Assembly: GCA_041556555.1 (NCBI GenBank)
Contig: JBFFIE010000024.1
Coordinates: forward strand, 1-28,064
Reading direction: 5' to 3'
DNA from: SZUA-592 sp041556555
GTDB lineage: Bacteria; Pseudomonadota; Gammaproteobacteria; Eutrophobiales; Eutrophobiaceae
DNA length: 28,064 nucleotides
Positions 16,957 through 24,700 of the stretch are shown in pieces. The notes below the pieces were generated by a model. That model was not told where the DNA came from. It saw only the letters and a program-made list of their open reading frames with translations, and did not search any database. Every line of letters begins with the position of its first letter. Positions within the stretch are counted from its first letter, which is position 1. A program made the position numbers and the translations under genes.

Positions 16957-17696
16957 TCCAGATTCGCCGCGTAAATTGCCAGACCTTCCAGCACCAGGTG
17001 TGGTTCGATGCTGTGCCTTGCCTTGAGCAAGTCACTGATCAATTCCGCCTCGCCACCGGTTAAAAGACACATGATATTTTCACCTTCATTTACTTCCGAG
17101 GTGTTTATAACATGCTCGACCAGGGATACCAACGCCAGTGCACAACCATTGGCCACGGCCTGCCGGGTATTTATCGCAAGGTCAATACTGGCCTGATCGA
17201 TGAATTCAGGTATCCCTGACGTCTGCTTGAATAATGATTGCTGCATGGTATTCAGACCGGGAACAATCAACCCCCCCCTGTGTATACCGTTTTCCCCCAG
17301 GACATCGATTGTCACCGCCGTTCCACAATCCACTACACAGACTGGTGATTGATATTTTTTCCATGCTGCAATCAGGGCCATCCAGCGATCGATACCGTAT
17401 TCACTGACATCACTGTAGGCATTTTGCACACCGAACGCAGAGCGTGATACCTGAGCATAAACAGGTTTAAGCTTCCAGTTATGAGATATCCAGTCATCCA
17501 GTGTTTTATTCAAGCTTCTTGCCGCGACACTGGAAACTATGATCTGTTCAGGAATTGCAAGTGCAGACCAGTTTTCTGCCAACAGATCTGAAATATCTTT
17601 CTGGTCATGGGCAACACTGCCATGCCCTGTTAAATTCTGATCAAGCAACGCCCACTTAATTTGTGAATTACCGATATCGACCAGAAGCTGCATCAT
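16953..17696 (-). CDS. coaX: Type III pantothenate kinase
   Basis: Phosphorylates pantothenate, the first step of coenzyme A synthesis. The 247 residues belong to the ASKHA fold: LLVDIGNSQIKW near the N-terminus (nucleotide-binding phosphate loop), EYGIDRWMALIAAW (catalytic/pantothenate region), VVDCGTAVTIDVL, HRGGLIVPGL, and LLTGGEAELI near the C-terminus. Type III enzymes are not inhibited by CoA and replace coaA in this lineage. The first ATG (17696) overlaps the birA TGA as ATGA, with a second ATG directly after (17693). It is flanked by birA and the SPOR-like gene as in pseudomonads. Confidence 0.96.
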   Translation of the reverse strand: MMQLLVDIGNSQIKWALLDQNLTGHGSVAHDQKDISDLLAENWSALAIPEQIIVSSVAARSLNKTLDDWISHNWKLKPVYAQVSRSAFGVQNAYSDVSEYGIDRWMALIAAWKKYQSPVCVVDCGTAVTIDVLGENGIHRGGLIVPGLNTMQQSLFKQTSGIPEFIDQASIDLAINTRQAVANGCALALVSLVEHVINTSEVNEGENIMCLLTGGEAELISDLLKARHSIEPHLVLEGLAIYAANLE

Positions 17697-18670
17697 TCCA
17701 CTCTCATGCTGATCTCACCGATATGGAATCTTCTTACCTGATGATTTATTTCCATCATCAGGGCACCGTGATCATCAATATCCAGTATCCGGCCTCTCAA
17801 GGTCTCATCCGGCAATATCAGGCGTGCCAGTTTTCCTTTCATACAATCATAGGTTCGCCACTCTTTCATGATTGACGCTGGCTCGGTCTGACTGATTTTT
17901 TCAAGCAACATAACCAGATTATTGATAATAATGGCAGCACAATCGTTTCTTGAAAGATGTTTCTCAGATACGCTGAGAATGTCGGTCCAGGGTTGATCAA
18001 TGGCATCAACATCCATGGTCTTTATTGCATAATTGAGTCCGATGCCAATAACTGTATTACATGGTCCTGCAGATTCAGCCCGCATTTCAACCAGTATGCC
18101 GCCAAGTTTTTTTCCGTTTACGAATATATCATTTGGCCATTTCAGCCCGGCATCGGTGATACCAAGTCGCTGCAATGCCCGGATAATTGCAACCCCGGTA
18201 CCCAGAGAAATGACCGTTAGTGGTTCGGGAGAGACCGGGAAATGCCATCCCAGTGATAAACAGATGCCCGAGGCAAAAGGAGATACCCAGGAATTGCCGT
18301 GCCTGCCACGGCCGGCAGACTGGTATTCCGCCAGGGCCAGACGACAATGGATGTTTTCAGTTCCGATTAATTCAGATAAATAGCGGTTGGTGGAATCAAT
18401 TTCGCTGAAGACCTCCAGGCTGCTTAGTCTGTTTCTGACAGCAGGAACAAGCCCTGAATCAAGTTTTGCTTTATTCAGTAATTCCAGGGTATGGGGCAAG
18501 CGATGGCCCTTACCCTTCACCGAGTGAATAACCAGTCCGTACTCTTCCAGCTGTCTGACCTTTTGTGATATCGCGGAACGTGATATAGATAATTTTTCCC
18601 CCAGCTCTGTTCCGGAATGAAATTGCCCGTCCGCCAGCAAGGCCAATAATTGATGATGTGACTGGTTCAT
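17693..18670 (-). CDS. birA: Biotin-protein ligase and biotin operon repressor BirA
   Basis: Bifunctional protein of 325 residues. The N-terminal winged-helix domain (about 1-60; GEKLSISRSAISQKVRQLEEYG) can bind biotin-operon DNA. The ligase domain contains the STN substrate loop (about 93-95), AGRGRHGNSW (about 119-128, biotinyl-AMP binding), KWPND (178-182) and VNGKKLGGILVE, and it ends in a small SH3-like C-terminal domain. It activates biotin to biotinyl-5'-AMP and transfers it to acetyl-CoA carboxylase. Presence of the DNA-binding domain predicts that it also represses bio genes, none of which are in the window. The ATG at 18670 has only a weak ribosome site. It is followed with 4-bp overlap by coaX. 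Confidence 0.96.
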   Translation of the reverse strand: MNQSHHQLLALLADGQFHSGTELGEKLSISRSAISQKVRQLEEYGLVIHSVKGKGHRLPHTLELLNKAKLDSGLVPAVRNRLSSLEVFSEIDSTNRYLSELIGTENIHCRLALAEYQSAGRGRHGNSWVSPFASGICLSLGWHFPVSPEPLTVISLGTGVAIIRALQRLGITDAGLKWPNDIFVNGKKLGGILVEMRAESAGPCNTVIGIGLNYAIKTMDVDAIDQPWTDILSVSEKHLSRNDCAAIIINNLVMLLEKISQTEPASIMKEWRTYDCMKGKLARLILPDETLRGRILDIDDHGALMMEINHQVRRFHIGEISMRVE

Positions 18671-18699
18671 GAAATGCCGGAATTTTTGAGTTCAGAAAT

Positions 18700-18717
18700 C
18701 CCAATCAGAATATTGGG
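18700..18717 (-). other. Small hairpin between the VWA-FHA gene and birA
   Basis: A 6-bp perfect inverted repeat (CCCAAT / ATTGGG) with a 6-base loop in the 76-bp gap. On the minus strand it is followed by ATTT rather than a true T-run, so it would at best be a weak terminator or a processing site between the two genes. Confidence 0.3.
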
Positions 18718-18746
18718 AGTAACAAGTAAAGGTAATCCCGGTAATA

Positions 18747-20375
18747 CTATTTATCTTCCTTTTCATCCAGGTCAAGAAAATTATCAAGCGTCATATCATC
18801 ATCAGGATCAGATCTTAGTGTTGCATTCTTATCTTCATCACCAATGGTCTCATCATCACCGTCCAGCATGAGTGTCTCTTCCTCTTCAAATTTGCTGCCT
18901 TTACGTTTCTTCCTGAGAATATCGTCTTTGTCCTTGTCAGGCGATGATGAATCGGTTAGATCAAAATCAGTAGACTTGATATTACCTGTTGTTGATGCCA
19001 ATACCGTATTTGACATCACCGTCTTCTCGGCTTCGACCATATCAGGCATAACGAACTCGAATTCAGTCTTATAAAGCCTGATCCTGTCTCCATGTTTCAA
19101 ACGTACTTCACCGGTAATCATTTTATTGTTAACAAACGTACCGTTGATGCTCCCCTGGTCAGCAATCCAGTAAGAATAATCCTTGTAAGTAATAAGTGCA
19201 TGACGACGGCCTATCGTCGATTCGGGGACGATAATGTAATCCATATGATCTGTGGCTGTTCCGGCTACACGTCCAAACATCACTGGCTTTGTTCCCAGCT
19301 TATAATTAGGTAATAATGTCTTGCCGCTTAGATCATTAATGTAGGCATCTTGTACTTGATCCTGATCTTTCCTGGACTTGTTACTTCTGAAAACAATCCA
19401 GACCATTACGATTACAGCGATAATCAATACTGACAAGGCCACAAGGATCAGCATTGATCGCATGCGTTCTTCTTCACTCATCTTGCCTTGATCGACTGGA
19501 ATCTCAATATATACAGGTTGTTGGGCAGGCGTAGAGGTTCCTGTCTCTGCGGTAGTTAGTTCACTTCCCGTCCCGGGAAGATGGTTGACCTGATCATTGA
19601 TGCTGGTAAAGACATTCTCCAGGTCTTCAGCCTTGAGTACACGGTAATACTCACCATTGGTTCGTTGTGCCAAAGACTGTATCAGCTCAAAATCTGCATC
19701 TTCGGTAAATGCTATGCCATAAATTGATATACCAGACTCTCCTGCATCGTCTGCGAGGTCGGTTTTCAACCATTTCGATTTCTCAATATCACGTTGTGGA
19801 TTGCCCGTATCGACAATACCGTCAGTCATAAAAACGATCAGCTTCCTGGCATCCATTCTCGCAGTGGTTTTCAATTCATAAATGGCGCGTTCTATCGCAG
19901 CCGGGCTGTTTGTGTACTGGCCCTGATAATCGATTTGATCAAGACTGTTCAGAATAGTTGCCCGGCTGTTCTCATTAACAATGGTCAGCGGCACTGAGAG
20001 GCGAACATTTTGATCGAATACAATAATTGCTACCCGGGTTTCCTCATCGAGCCCATTAATAAATTCAATGACTGCCTGGCTGGTTAGAAAATCAGGGTCA
20101 TTCTTTTTCATGCTGCCGGAATTATCGAGCACCAGGAATACATCCTTCTGAATTTCCGGCATGGTTACATCGCCTGCGCCTTTCATATCTTCAGGGATGA
20201 TGCTTGACACTTCTGCCTCCTCCCCTGCTGCCGGGATGTTGATATCGGCATTGGTTTCAGAGTCCAGGGCTTCCTGTGCCGGATCTACCTGATTCGAGAC
20301 TTCTCCGGCAACCGCGGGTGAGACAGCGATTGAAAGCAAGAGAAAACCAAGAATAAGTTGCGAGACTAGATTCAT
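18747..20375 (-). CDS. Membrane protein with periplasmic VWA domain and cytoplasmic FHA domain
   Basis: 542 residues from the ATG at 20375, chosen because it begins a good signal peptide (MNLVSQLILGFLLLSIAVSP, cut near AVA-G); a GTG at 20399 would add eight residues. Residues about 76-265 form a von Willebrand A domain with a complete metal site: DNSGS (84-88), Thr155 and Asp185 (FMTDG). A single helix (about 308-329) is followed by a basic stretch and an FHA domain (about 365-440; FGR, STIGRRHALI, QGSINGTFVNN). Where most FHA domains have SRxH, here it is GRRH, so the usual phosphothreonine-contacting Ser is Gly389. The acidic tail (445-542) has regularly spaced Thr-Leu/Ile motifs. Inferred topology is periplasmic VWA, cytoplasmic FHA. 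Function unknown; it lies between sseA and birA on the same strand. Confidence 0.85.
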   Translation of the reverse strand: MNLVSQLILGFLLLSIAVSPAVAGEVSNQVDPAQEALDSETNADINIPAAGEEAEVSSIIPEDMKGAGDVTMPEIQKDVFLVLDNSGSMKKNDPDFLTSQAVIEFINGLDEETRVAIIVFDQNVRLSVPLTIVNENSRATILNSLDQIDYQGQYTNSPAAIERAIYELKTTARMDARKLIVFMTDGIVDTGNPQRDIEKSKWLKTDLADDAGESGISIYGIAFTEDADFELIQSLAQRTNGEYYRVLKAEDLENVFTSINDQVNHLPGTGSELTTAETGTSTPAQQPVYIEIPVDQGKMSEEERMRSMLILVALSVLIIAVIVMVWIVFRSNKSRKDQDQVQDAYINDLSGKTLLPNYKLGTKPVMFGRVAGTATDHMDYIIVPESTIGRRHALITYKDYSYWIADQGSINGTFVNNKMITGEVRLKHGDRIRLYKTEFEFVMPDMVEAEKTVMSNTVLASTTGNIKSTDFDLTDSSSPDKDKDDILRKKRKGSKFEEEETLMLDGDDETIGDEDKNATLRSDPDDDMTLDNFLDLDEKEDK

Positions 20376-20403
20376 GATGAGAGAAGATTCAATGACCACC
20401 TGC

Positions 20404-20433
20404 CAGTAACCGTGAAGCTTGCATGCAGTAACC
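20404..20433. repeat. Pair of 8-bp direct repeats upstream of the VWA-FHA gene
   Basis: CAGTAACC occurs at 20404-20411 and again at 20426-20433, so the copies are 22 bp apart start to start, close to two helical turns. They sit 29-58 bp upstream of the ATG at 20375 in the short sseA/VWA gap. This could be a binding site for a dimeric regulator; evidence is only the spacing. Confidence 0.3.
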
Positions 20434-20457
20434 CGTTAATTTGCTGAATTTTTCCTA

Positions 20458-21306
20458 TTATGACATAACACCGGGGGTGTTTCCGGTCTGGATCGGCCTT
20501 TGAGGATCAGAACACCAATCGCTCCATGACCCCGCATATAGCCTGGCCGCAGGCATACCGGCACAAGCAATGGCGAGCAGGTTATGACATGCCGTGACGC
20601 CGGAGCCACAATAAAATACCACCTCATCAGAGGGGACATCGGCAAACAGGTGTGCAAACTGTTGTTTCAATTCTTCGGCATTCTTGAAACGGCCTCTTGC
20701 ATCGAGATTGTCCTGCCAGAAATGATTAATGGCCCCCGGGATATGTCCCGCCGCTGAATCGATGGGTTCATGTTCACCCCGGTATCGCTTCGGATCCCTG
20801 GAGTCCACGAGCAAGGGACAGCCTTGAACCTGATCAACGGTAACCAGCCATGATATGTGTGGAGAACCGAGATATTCAGTCTTTGGATTTTTTTCTTCGC
20901 CATCCTGTACCGGGTAACGATTTTCCTGCCATGCCTGCCAGCCACCGTCGAGAACGGCCACCGCTTGATGACCCATGTATCTCAGTAACCACCAGAGACG
21001 CCCGGCAAAGGCACCGCTGCTGTCATCATAAACAACGACCTGGGTATGTGGCCTAATGCCTAAACGTCCAAACAATCGATTCAGGTGATCCGCGGAGGGC
21101 ATGGGATGGCGACCGTGATCAGTCAAGGGCGGGCCACTCAGATCGTCATGGACATCGGCAAAAACGGCTCCGGGAATATGTGACTCCAGATAGGAATCTC
21201 TACCCTTGTTTGTGTCCGCAAGATCATAACGGCAATCCACGATGACCCAGTCCGGGTCTTTCAGATTTGTACGCAGATCTTGTGCAATTATCAGAGTTGT
21301 ATACAT
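20458..21306 (-). CDS. sseA: 3-mercaptopyruvate sulfurtransferase (two-domain rhodanese)
   Basis: 282 residues (E. coli SseA ~281) with two tandem rhodanese domains. The N-terminal one is inactive; the C-terminal one has the loop CGSGVTACH with catalytic Cys233. CG[ST]GVT is the mercaptopyruvate sulfurtransferase type, against CRKGVT of thiosulfate sulfurtransferases. The domain linkers VLDGGWQAW and LLVDSRDPKRYRGEHEPID...GHIPGA are typical. It moves sulfane sulfur from 3-mercaptopyruvate to thiol or cyanide acceptors. I start at ATG 21306 (MYTTLIIAQDL), since the longer frame to 21585 reads into the divergent gene and is not family-like. No strong ribosome site. The divergent neighbour starts 81 bp away. 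Confidence 0.93.
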   Translation of the reverse strand: MYTTLIIAQDLRTNLKDPDWVIVDCRYDLADTNKGRDSYLESHIPGAVFADVHDDLSGPPLTDHGRHPMPSADHLNRLFGRLGIRPHTQVVVYDDSSGAFAGRLWWLLRYMGHQAVAVLDGGWQAWQENRYPVQDGEEKNPKTEYLGSPHISWLVTVDQVQGCPLLVDSRDPKRYRGEHEPIDSAAGHIPGAINHFWQDNLDARGRFKNAEELKQQFAHLFADVPSDEVVFYCGSGVTACHNLLAIACAGMPAARLYAGSWSDWCSDPQRPIQTGNTPGVMS

Positions 21307-21387
21307 TAATATTGGCTGAAACTGCCTGCTTGGTTTCAACGGTTTAAGGATACATTGATTGCCACGGCCGGAGAATAACTTACTGTT

Positions 21388-22470
21388 TTGATTTTCAAGA
21401 CTAATACACATAACTGCAGAACAGTAGCACTGATCCTGTTTACTGCCACGCTGACTGGTTGCAGTTCTATGGGCTATTACACAGGATCCATGATGGGCCA
21501 AATGGAGATCATGCAAAAGCGGGAGTCGATTACAACTCTCATAGATTCGCCATCTATCGACACAGAACTGCGAAATCAACTCCAATATGTTCTTGCAGTC
21601 AGGGAATTTGCCAGCAATTCACTGGGTCTGCCTGATAATGAAAGCTACCGATACTATGCCGACTTGCAACGAGAGTATGCGGTCTGGAATGTCTTTGCCA
21701 CGCCGGCCTTGTCTCTTGAGAACAAACAATGGTGTTTTCCGGTTGCCGGTTGCCTGAGCTATCGTGGCTTTTTCTCACCTGAGGATGCCGCCCGGTTTGC
21801 AGACAAGATGGAGATAGAAGGTATGGACGTGTTTGTGGGTGGCGTCCGCGCCTATTCCACGCTCGGCTGGTTTGCAGATCCCTTGCTGAATACCATGATG
21901 AACCGTACGAATGCAGAAATCGCTGAGATCATCTTCCATGAACTGGCACACCAGAAACTGTTCATCCGTAATGAAACCGGATTCAATGAAGCCTTTGCCG
22001 AGACTGTTGCACTGGCAGGTGTCAGACACTGGTTGCAATTACACGGAACTGCTGATGAGTTATTGCAGTATGAGAGTCACAAAACGATTGAAGCCCGGTT
22101 TGTCAGTATGGTCATGCAGACCCGAAATGAACTGGAGAAACTGTATCAGTCTGATCAGGATGAGACGACCAAACTGCGTGAGAAAAACCGTCTGCTGGGA
22201 AACTTGAAAAGGAGATATCAGGATCAGCGCTGGGAATTCCCCGGGCTTTCCAGGTACGAGGCCTGGTTCAGTGAAGACGTGAATAACGCAAAGCTCTCGG
22301 CAGTCGCCACCTATCGGGAATACCTGCCCGGTTTTATTGCCCTTCTGCATTCTGTCGATGGACAATTCCCCCCTTTCTATCAACAGGTCGAGGCACTGTC
22401 CCGTTGTGACCGTCCAAAGCGAGAGAGAATTCTCAAGGATCGGGTTACGGACTTTTATTGCCCTGGTTAA
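21388..22470 (+). CDS. Lipoprotein predicted zinc aminopeptidase (COG4324-like), TTG start
   Basis: 360 residues. The N-terminus has a lipoprotein signal: basic residues, the hydrophobic VALILFTATLTG, then the lipobox LTGC with Cys25. The mature protein would be membrane-anchored; Ser-Ser after Cys favours the outer membrane. The metallopeptidase motif is HELAHQ (184-189), with EAFAETVA (Glu201/Glu205) about 13-17 residues on as likely third ligand, which matches the family annotated as predicted aminopeptidases. The substrate is unknown. The frame has no ATG before the signal peptide; TTG 21388, ~14 bp after GGAG, is the best start. Divergent from sseA. Confidence 0.82.
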   Translation: MIFKTNTHNCRTVALILFTATLTGCSSMGYYTGSMMGQMEIMQKRESITTLIDSPSIDTELRNQLQYVLAVREFASNSLGLPDNESYRYYADLQREYAVWNVFATPALSLENKQWCFPVAGCLSYRGFFSPEDAARFADKMEIEGMDVFVGGVRAYSTLGWFADPLLNTMMNRTNAEIAEIIFHELAHQKLFIRNETGFNEAFAETVALAGVRHWLQLHGTADELLQYESHKTIEARFVSMVMQTRNELEKLYQSDQDETTKLREKNRLLGNLKRRYQDQRWEFPGLSRYEAWFSEDVNNAKLSAVATYREYLPGFIALLHSVDGQFPPFYQQVEALSRCDRPKRERILKDRVTDFYCPG

Positions 22471-22599
22471 ACGCCTATCATGCCCGCTCCAGCGCCAGAA
22501 TATGGCGTCAGAAAATACTCTGGTAAATGATATTTCATTATGTTTATCATGGATTTGGTTTATTATTCACCTTTCAAGAGACGGTCCGGATGCTGACAT

Positions 22600-23475
22600 A
22601 TGCTTAACAAGTTCTTCTCCAAACCGGTAGAACTCTCGGTCGGGGATCAGACCCTCAGGTTCTGCTCGATCCCGGACTTTGAATTCAGCCTCAGCGGCCG
22701 GACTTCAGTTCCCACCAAAAAGATCAAGGAACTGGTCAAACTCTCAACCAAGAAACTCAAGAACGAAGCGATCACCATTAAGGATATTGAAAAACGCTTC
22801 GTATCGATTCTTTCACGCTCCATAGAGGAACCTGGCAGCATTAACCAGGCCATGCGGGAACTGGATCCCTCGATCTTCTCCCAGGACCATGGCTGGCGCA
22901 GTATCATTGCTGCCCTGAACGAGGCCAGTGATGACCTAAACCCGTTTCGCCGGGTGGCCCTGGTAAAATACATGCAATACCTCTCGGCCCGCCAGGAAAT
23001 TATCAAGTACATTTACTCTGAAAAGCAGGCCCAGCTGAACGGCAATGGCAAGGGAGGGGATGTAAGCAACGACAACCTTAGCGGCACCCTGATCCTCGAA
23101 AGCACCCTGTTTGAGCCTGAGAATGTTGGCAAGAATGAAGAATTGGAACGGATGCCAAAGGGTGAGGTTATCTGCCTGCAAGTTCCAGACGGAAAAGAGG
23201 TCGACATATGCCTTTCCAGGCATCATTGCAAATTGACCTGCAAGGATGGTGTCGGCTTTATCGACCAGGAAAACCGGCGCCACCCTCTGAAAAAAGGCAA
23301 AAATTACATTGGCAGGGACACCAACAGCACTGTGAAAATCGACCCGTCATTGCGGGACATCTCCCGGCTCCACCTGATGATTGAATATTCGGACGACAAT
23401 CAGTTTTTACTGACTGATATGTCCTCTCACGGCACCTACGTCCATCCACGGCTGCTGGAGCAACACACGTCCTGA
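22600..23475 (+). CDS. Cytoplasmic protein with C-terminal FHA domain
   Basis: 291 residues with no signal peptide or membrane helix. Residues 1-150 are a helical region that I do not recognise (LVKLSTKKLKNEAITIKDI; ALVKYMQYLSARQEIIKYI). Residues about 150-190 form a Gly/Asn/Glu-rich linker with TLILESTLFEPE at 163-174. Residues about 232-288 are an FHA domain: YIGRD (237-240), DISRLH with Ser255/Arg256/His258, and SSHGTYV in place of the common NGT motif. FHA domains bind phosphothreonine, so a Ser/Thr kinase partner is expected, but none is seen here. The ATG at 22600 lacks a clear ribosome site. It stands alone between the aminopeptidase and cysH. Confidence 0.8.
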   Translation: MLNKFFSKPVELSVGDQTLRFCSIPDFEFSLSGRTSVPTKKIKELVKLSTKKLKNEAITIKDIEKRFVSILSRSIEEPGSINQAMRELDPSIFSQDHGWRSIIAALNEASDDLNPFRRVALVKYMQYLSARQEIIKYIYSEKQAQLNGNGKGGDVSNDNLSGTLILESTLFEPENVGKNEELERMPKGEVICLQVPDGKEVDICLSRHHCKLTCKDGVGFIDQENRRHPLKKGKNYIGRDTNSTVKIDPSLRDISRLHLMIEYSDDNQFLLTDMSSHGTYVHPRLLEQHTS

Positions 23476-23534
23476 GCCAACGGCACCCGGATACAGGCCC
23501 CGGGGCTGCCATATATTAAAAAAAACGATATTAG

Positions 23535-23540
23535 TATAAT
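23535..23540 (+). promoter_or_regulatory. Candidate -10 box upstream of cysH
   Basis: A perfect TATAAT lies 78 bp before the cysH ATG within a very AT-rich stretch (23511-23560). No good -35 exists at 16-18 bp, which would fit an activator-dependent promoter; CysB, encoded 1 kb away, is the natural candidate. The activator link is inference. Confidence 0.4.
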
Positions 23541-23560
23541 TACTTATTATTTATTGGAAT

Positions 23561-23617
23561 ATGAAATGTCTGGTAGGATACGCATCCTTTCGAGACAACC
23601 AAATGATTGGCAATTAA
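23561..23617 (+). CDS. Possible 18-residue leader ORF before cysH
   Basis: ATG 23561 opens an 18-codon frame (MKCLVGYASFRDNQMIGN) whose TAA ends one base before the cysH ATG. A short GGA element lies just upstream. Since cysH itself has no visible ribosome site, translation of this small frame could feed ribosomes into cysH. It carries a Cys codon at position 3. It may equally be chance, because an 18-codon frame is not rare. Confidence 0.25.
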   Translation: MKCLVGYASFRDNQMIGN

Positions 23618-23618
23618 G

Positions 23619-24353
23619 ATGACTAAAGAATTCGATACTGAACAACTGGCAAAGGAATACAGGGACAAGAGCCCGCAGGAGATCCTGGCCCTGGCGCTGG
23701 AACATTTTGACAATGCGGCAATCTCCTTCAGTGGGGCCGAGGATGTGGTCCTGGTGGACATGGCCTCGAAGATCCGCCCCGATTTCAAGGTATTTTCCCT
23801 GGATACCGGTCGCCTGCACCCGGAAACCTACCGCCTGTTCGAGCAGGTCAGAAAGCATTACAAGGTAGACATTGATGTCCTCTCACCGGACAAGGAGGCC
23901 GTCGAAAAACTGGTCCGGGAAAAAGGCCTGTTCAGTTTCTATGAGGACGGTCATAAGGAGTGCTGCGGCATCCGCAAGGTTGCCCCGCTGCGCAAGAAGC
24001 TGGCGACGCTGGATGCCTGGATTACCGGCCAGCGCAAGGACCAGAGCCCGGGTACCCGCGCGGATGTCCCGGTTGTGGAAAAAGACATTGCCTTCTCGAC
24101 CCCCGACCATCCGCTGATCAAGTTCAATCCGCTGTCTTTCTGGAGTTCGGCCCAGGTCTGGCAGTACATTCGTGAAAATGATGTGCCTTATAATGAACTA
24201 CATACCAAAGGTTTCGTCAGCATTGGCTGCGAGCCCTGCACTCGCCCGGTATTACCAAACCAGCACGAACGTGAGGGCCGCTGGTGGTGGGAAGAAGCCA
24301 CTATGAAGGAATGCGGGTTGCACGCGGGCAACATCAAGCAACAGACTGGTTAA
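23619..24353 (+). CDS. cysH: Assimilatory adenylyl-sulfate (APS) reductase
   Basis: Reduces adenosine 5'-phosphosulfate to sulfite and AMP with thioredoxin or a similar donor. The 244 residues show the sulfate-nucleotide loop SFSGAEDVVLVD (about 36-47), KECCGIRKVAPL with Cys115-Cys116 and GCEPCTRP with Cys204/Cys207. These four cysteines bind the [4Fe-4S] cluster that marks APS rather than PAPS reductases. The catalytic Cys232 is in the ECGLH motif near the end. I use ATG 23619; a TTG at 23607 would add four residues. The next gene, a CxxC protein, begins 5 bp later, and cysB and a permease follow, which makes this a sulfur-assimilation cluster. Confidence 0.95.
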   Translation: MTKEFDTEQLAKEYRDKSPQEILALALEHFDNAAISFSGAEDVVLVDMASKIRPDFKVFSLDTGRLHPETYRLFEQVRKHYKVDIDVLSPDKEAVEKLVREKGLFSFYEDGHKECCGIRKVAPLRKKLATLDAWITGQRKDQSPGTRADVPVVEKDIAFSTPDHPLIKFNPLSFWSSAQVWQYIRENDVPYNELHTKGFVSIGCEPCTRPVLPNQHEREGRWWWEEATMKECGLHAGNIKQQTG

Positions 24354-24358
24354 GCACA

Positions 24359-24694
24359 ATGCAGATTTCGATGGTCAAGAAAATCAAGGCTGATGGCTCT
24401 CCCTGCCGCAAGTGCCAGGAGGTTGAGGAGCGCCTGAAATCGGCGGGTCTGGAAGACCGGATTAACCGGGTGATCATCGCCGACGAACGTGAGCCTGACA
24501 GCGAGGGCATGCAGCTTGCTGTCCAATACAAGATAGACAGGGCCCCGTTCTTCCTGGTTGAGGAAGAAGGCCAGGAGCCGCGCATTTATACGGTCTATAT
24601 GCGCTTTCTCAAGGAAGTACTGCAAACCGAGGCCTCTGAAGAAGAGCAACTCAAGGACATCCTCGACTCCTCTCCCGATCTCGACTACATCTAG
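24359..24694 (+). CDS. Thioredoxin/glutaredoxin-like CxxC protein next to cysH
   Basis: 111 residues. The N-terminal strand MQISMVKKIKADG leads into SPCRKCQEVEERL with a CRKC active-site pair (Cys16, Cys19). APFFLV (about 61-66) supplies the cis-Pro position of a thioredoxin fold. The C-terminus is acidic. It starts 5 bp after cysH and is surely co-transcribed, which suggests it is the electron donor to APS reductase or protects its cluster; that role is inference. A longer open frame back to 24284 overlaps cysH and is not family-like. It ends 6 bp from the convergent cysB. Confidence 0.8.
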   Translation: MQISMVKKIKADGSPCRKCQEVEERLKSAGLEDRINRVIIADEREPDSEGMQLAVQYKIDRAPFFLVEEEGQEPRIYTVYMRFLKEVLQTEASEEEQLKDILDSSPDLDYI

Positions 24695-24700
24695 CTTTAA

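Noticed and set aside
21307..21585. 93-residue N-terminal extension of sseA
   Set aside because: It reads through the divergent aminopeptidase start and signal peptide; the family start matches the ATG at 21306.
24284..24358. N-terminal extension of the CxxC protein overlapping cysH
   Set aside because: The extra 25 residues are cysH coding sequence read in another frame; the ATG at 24359 gives a normal thioredoxin-fold N-terminus.
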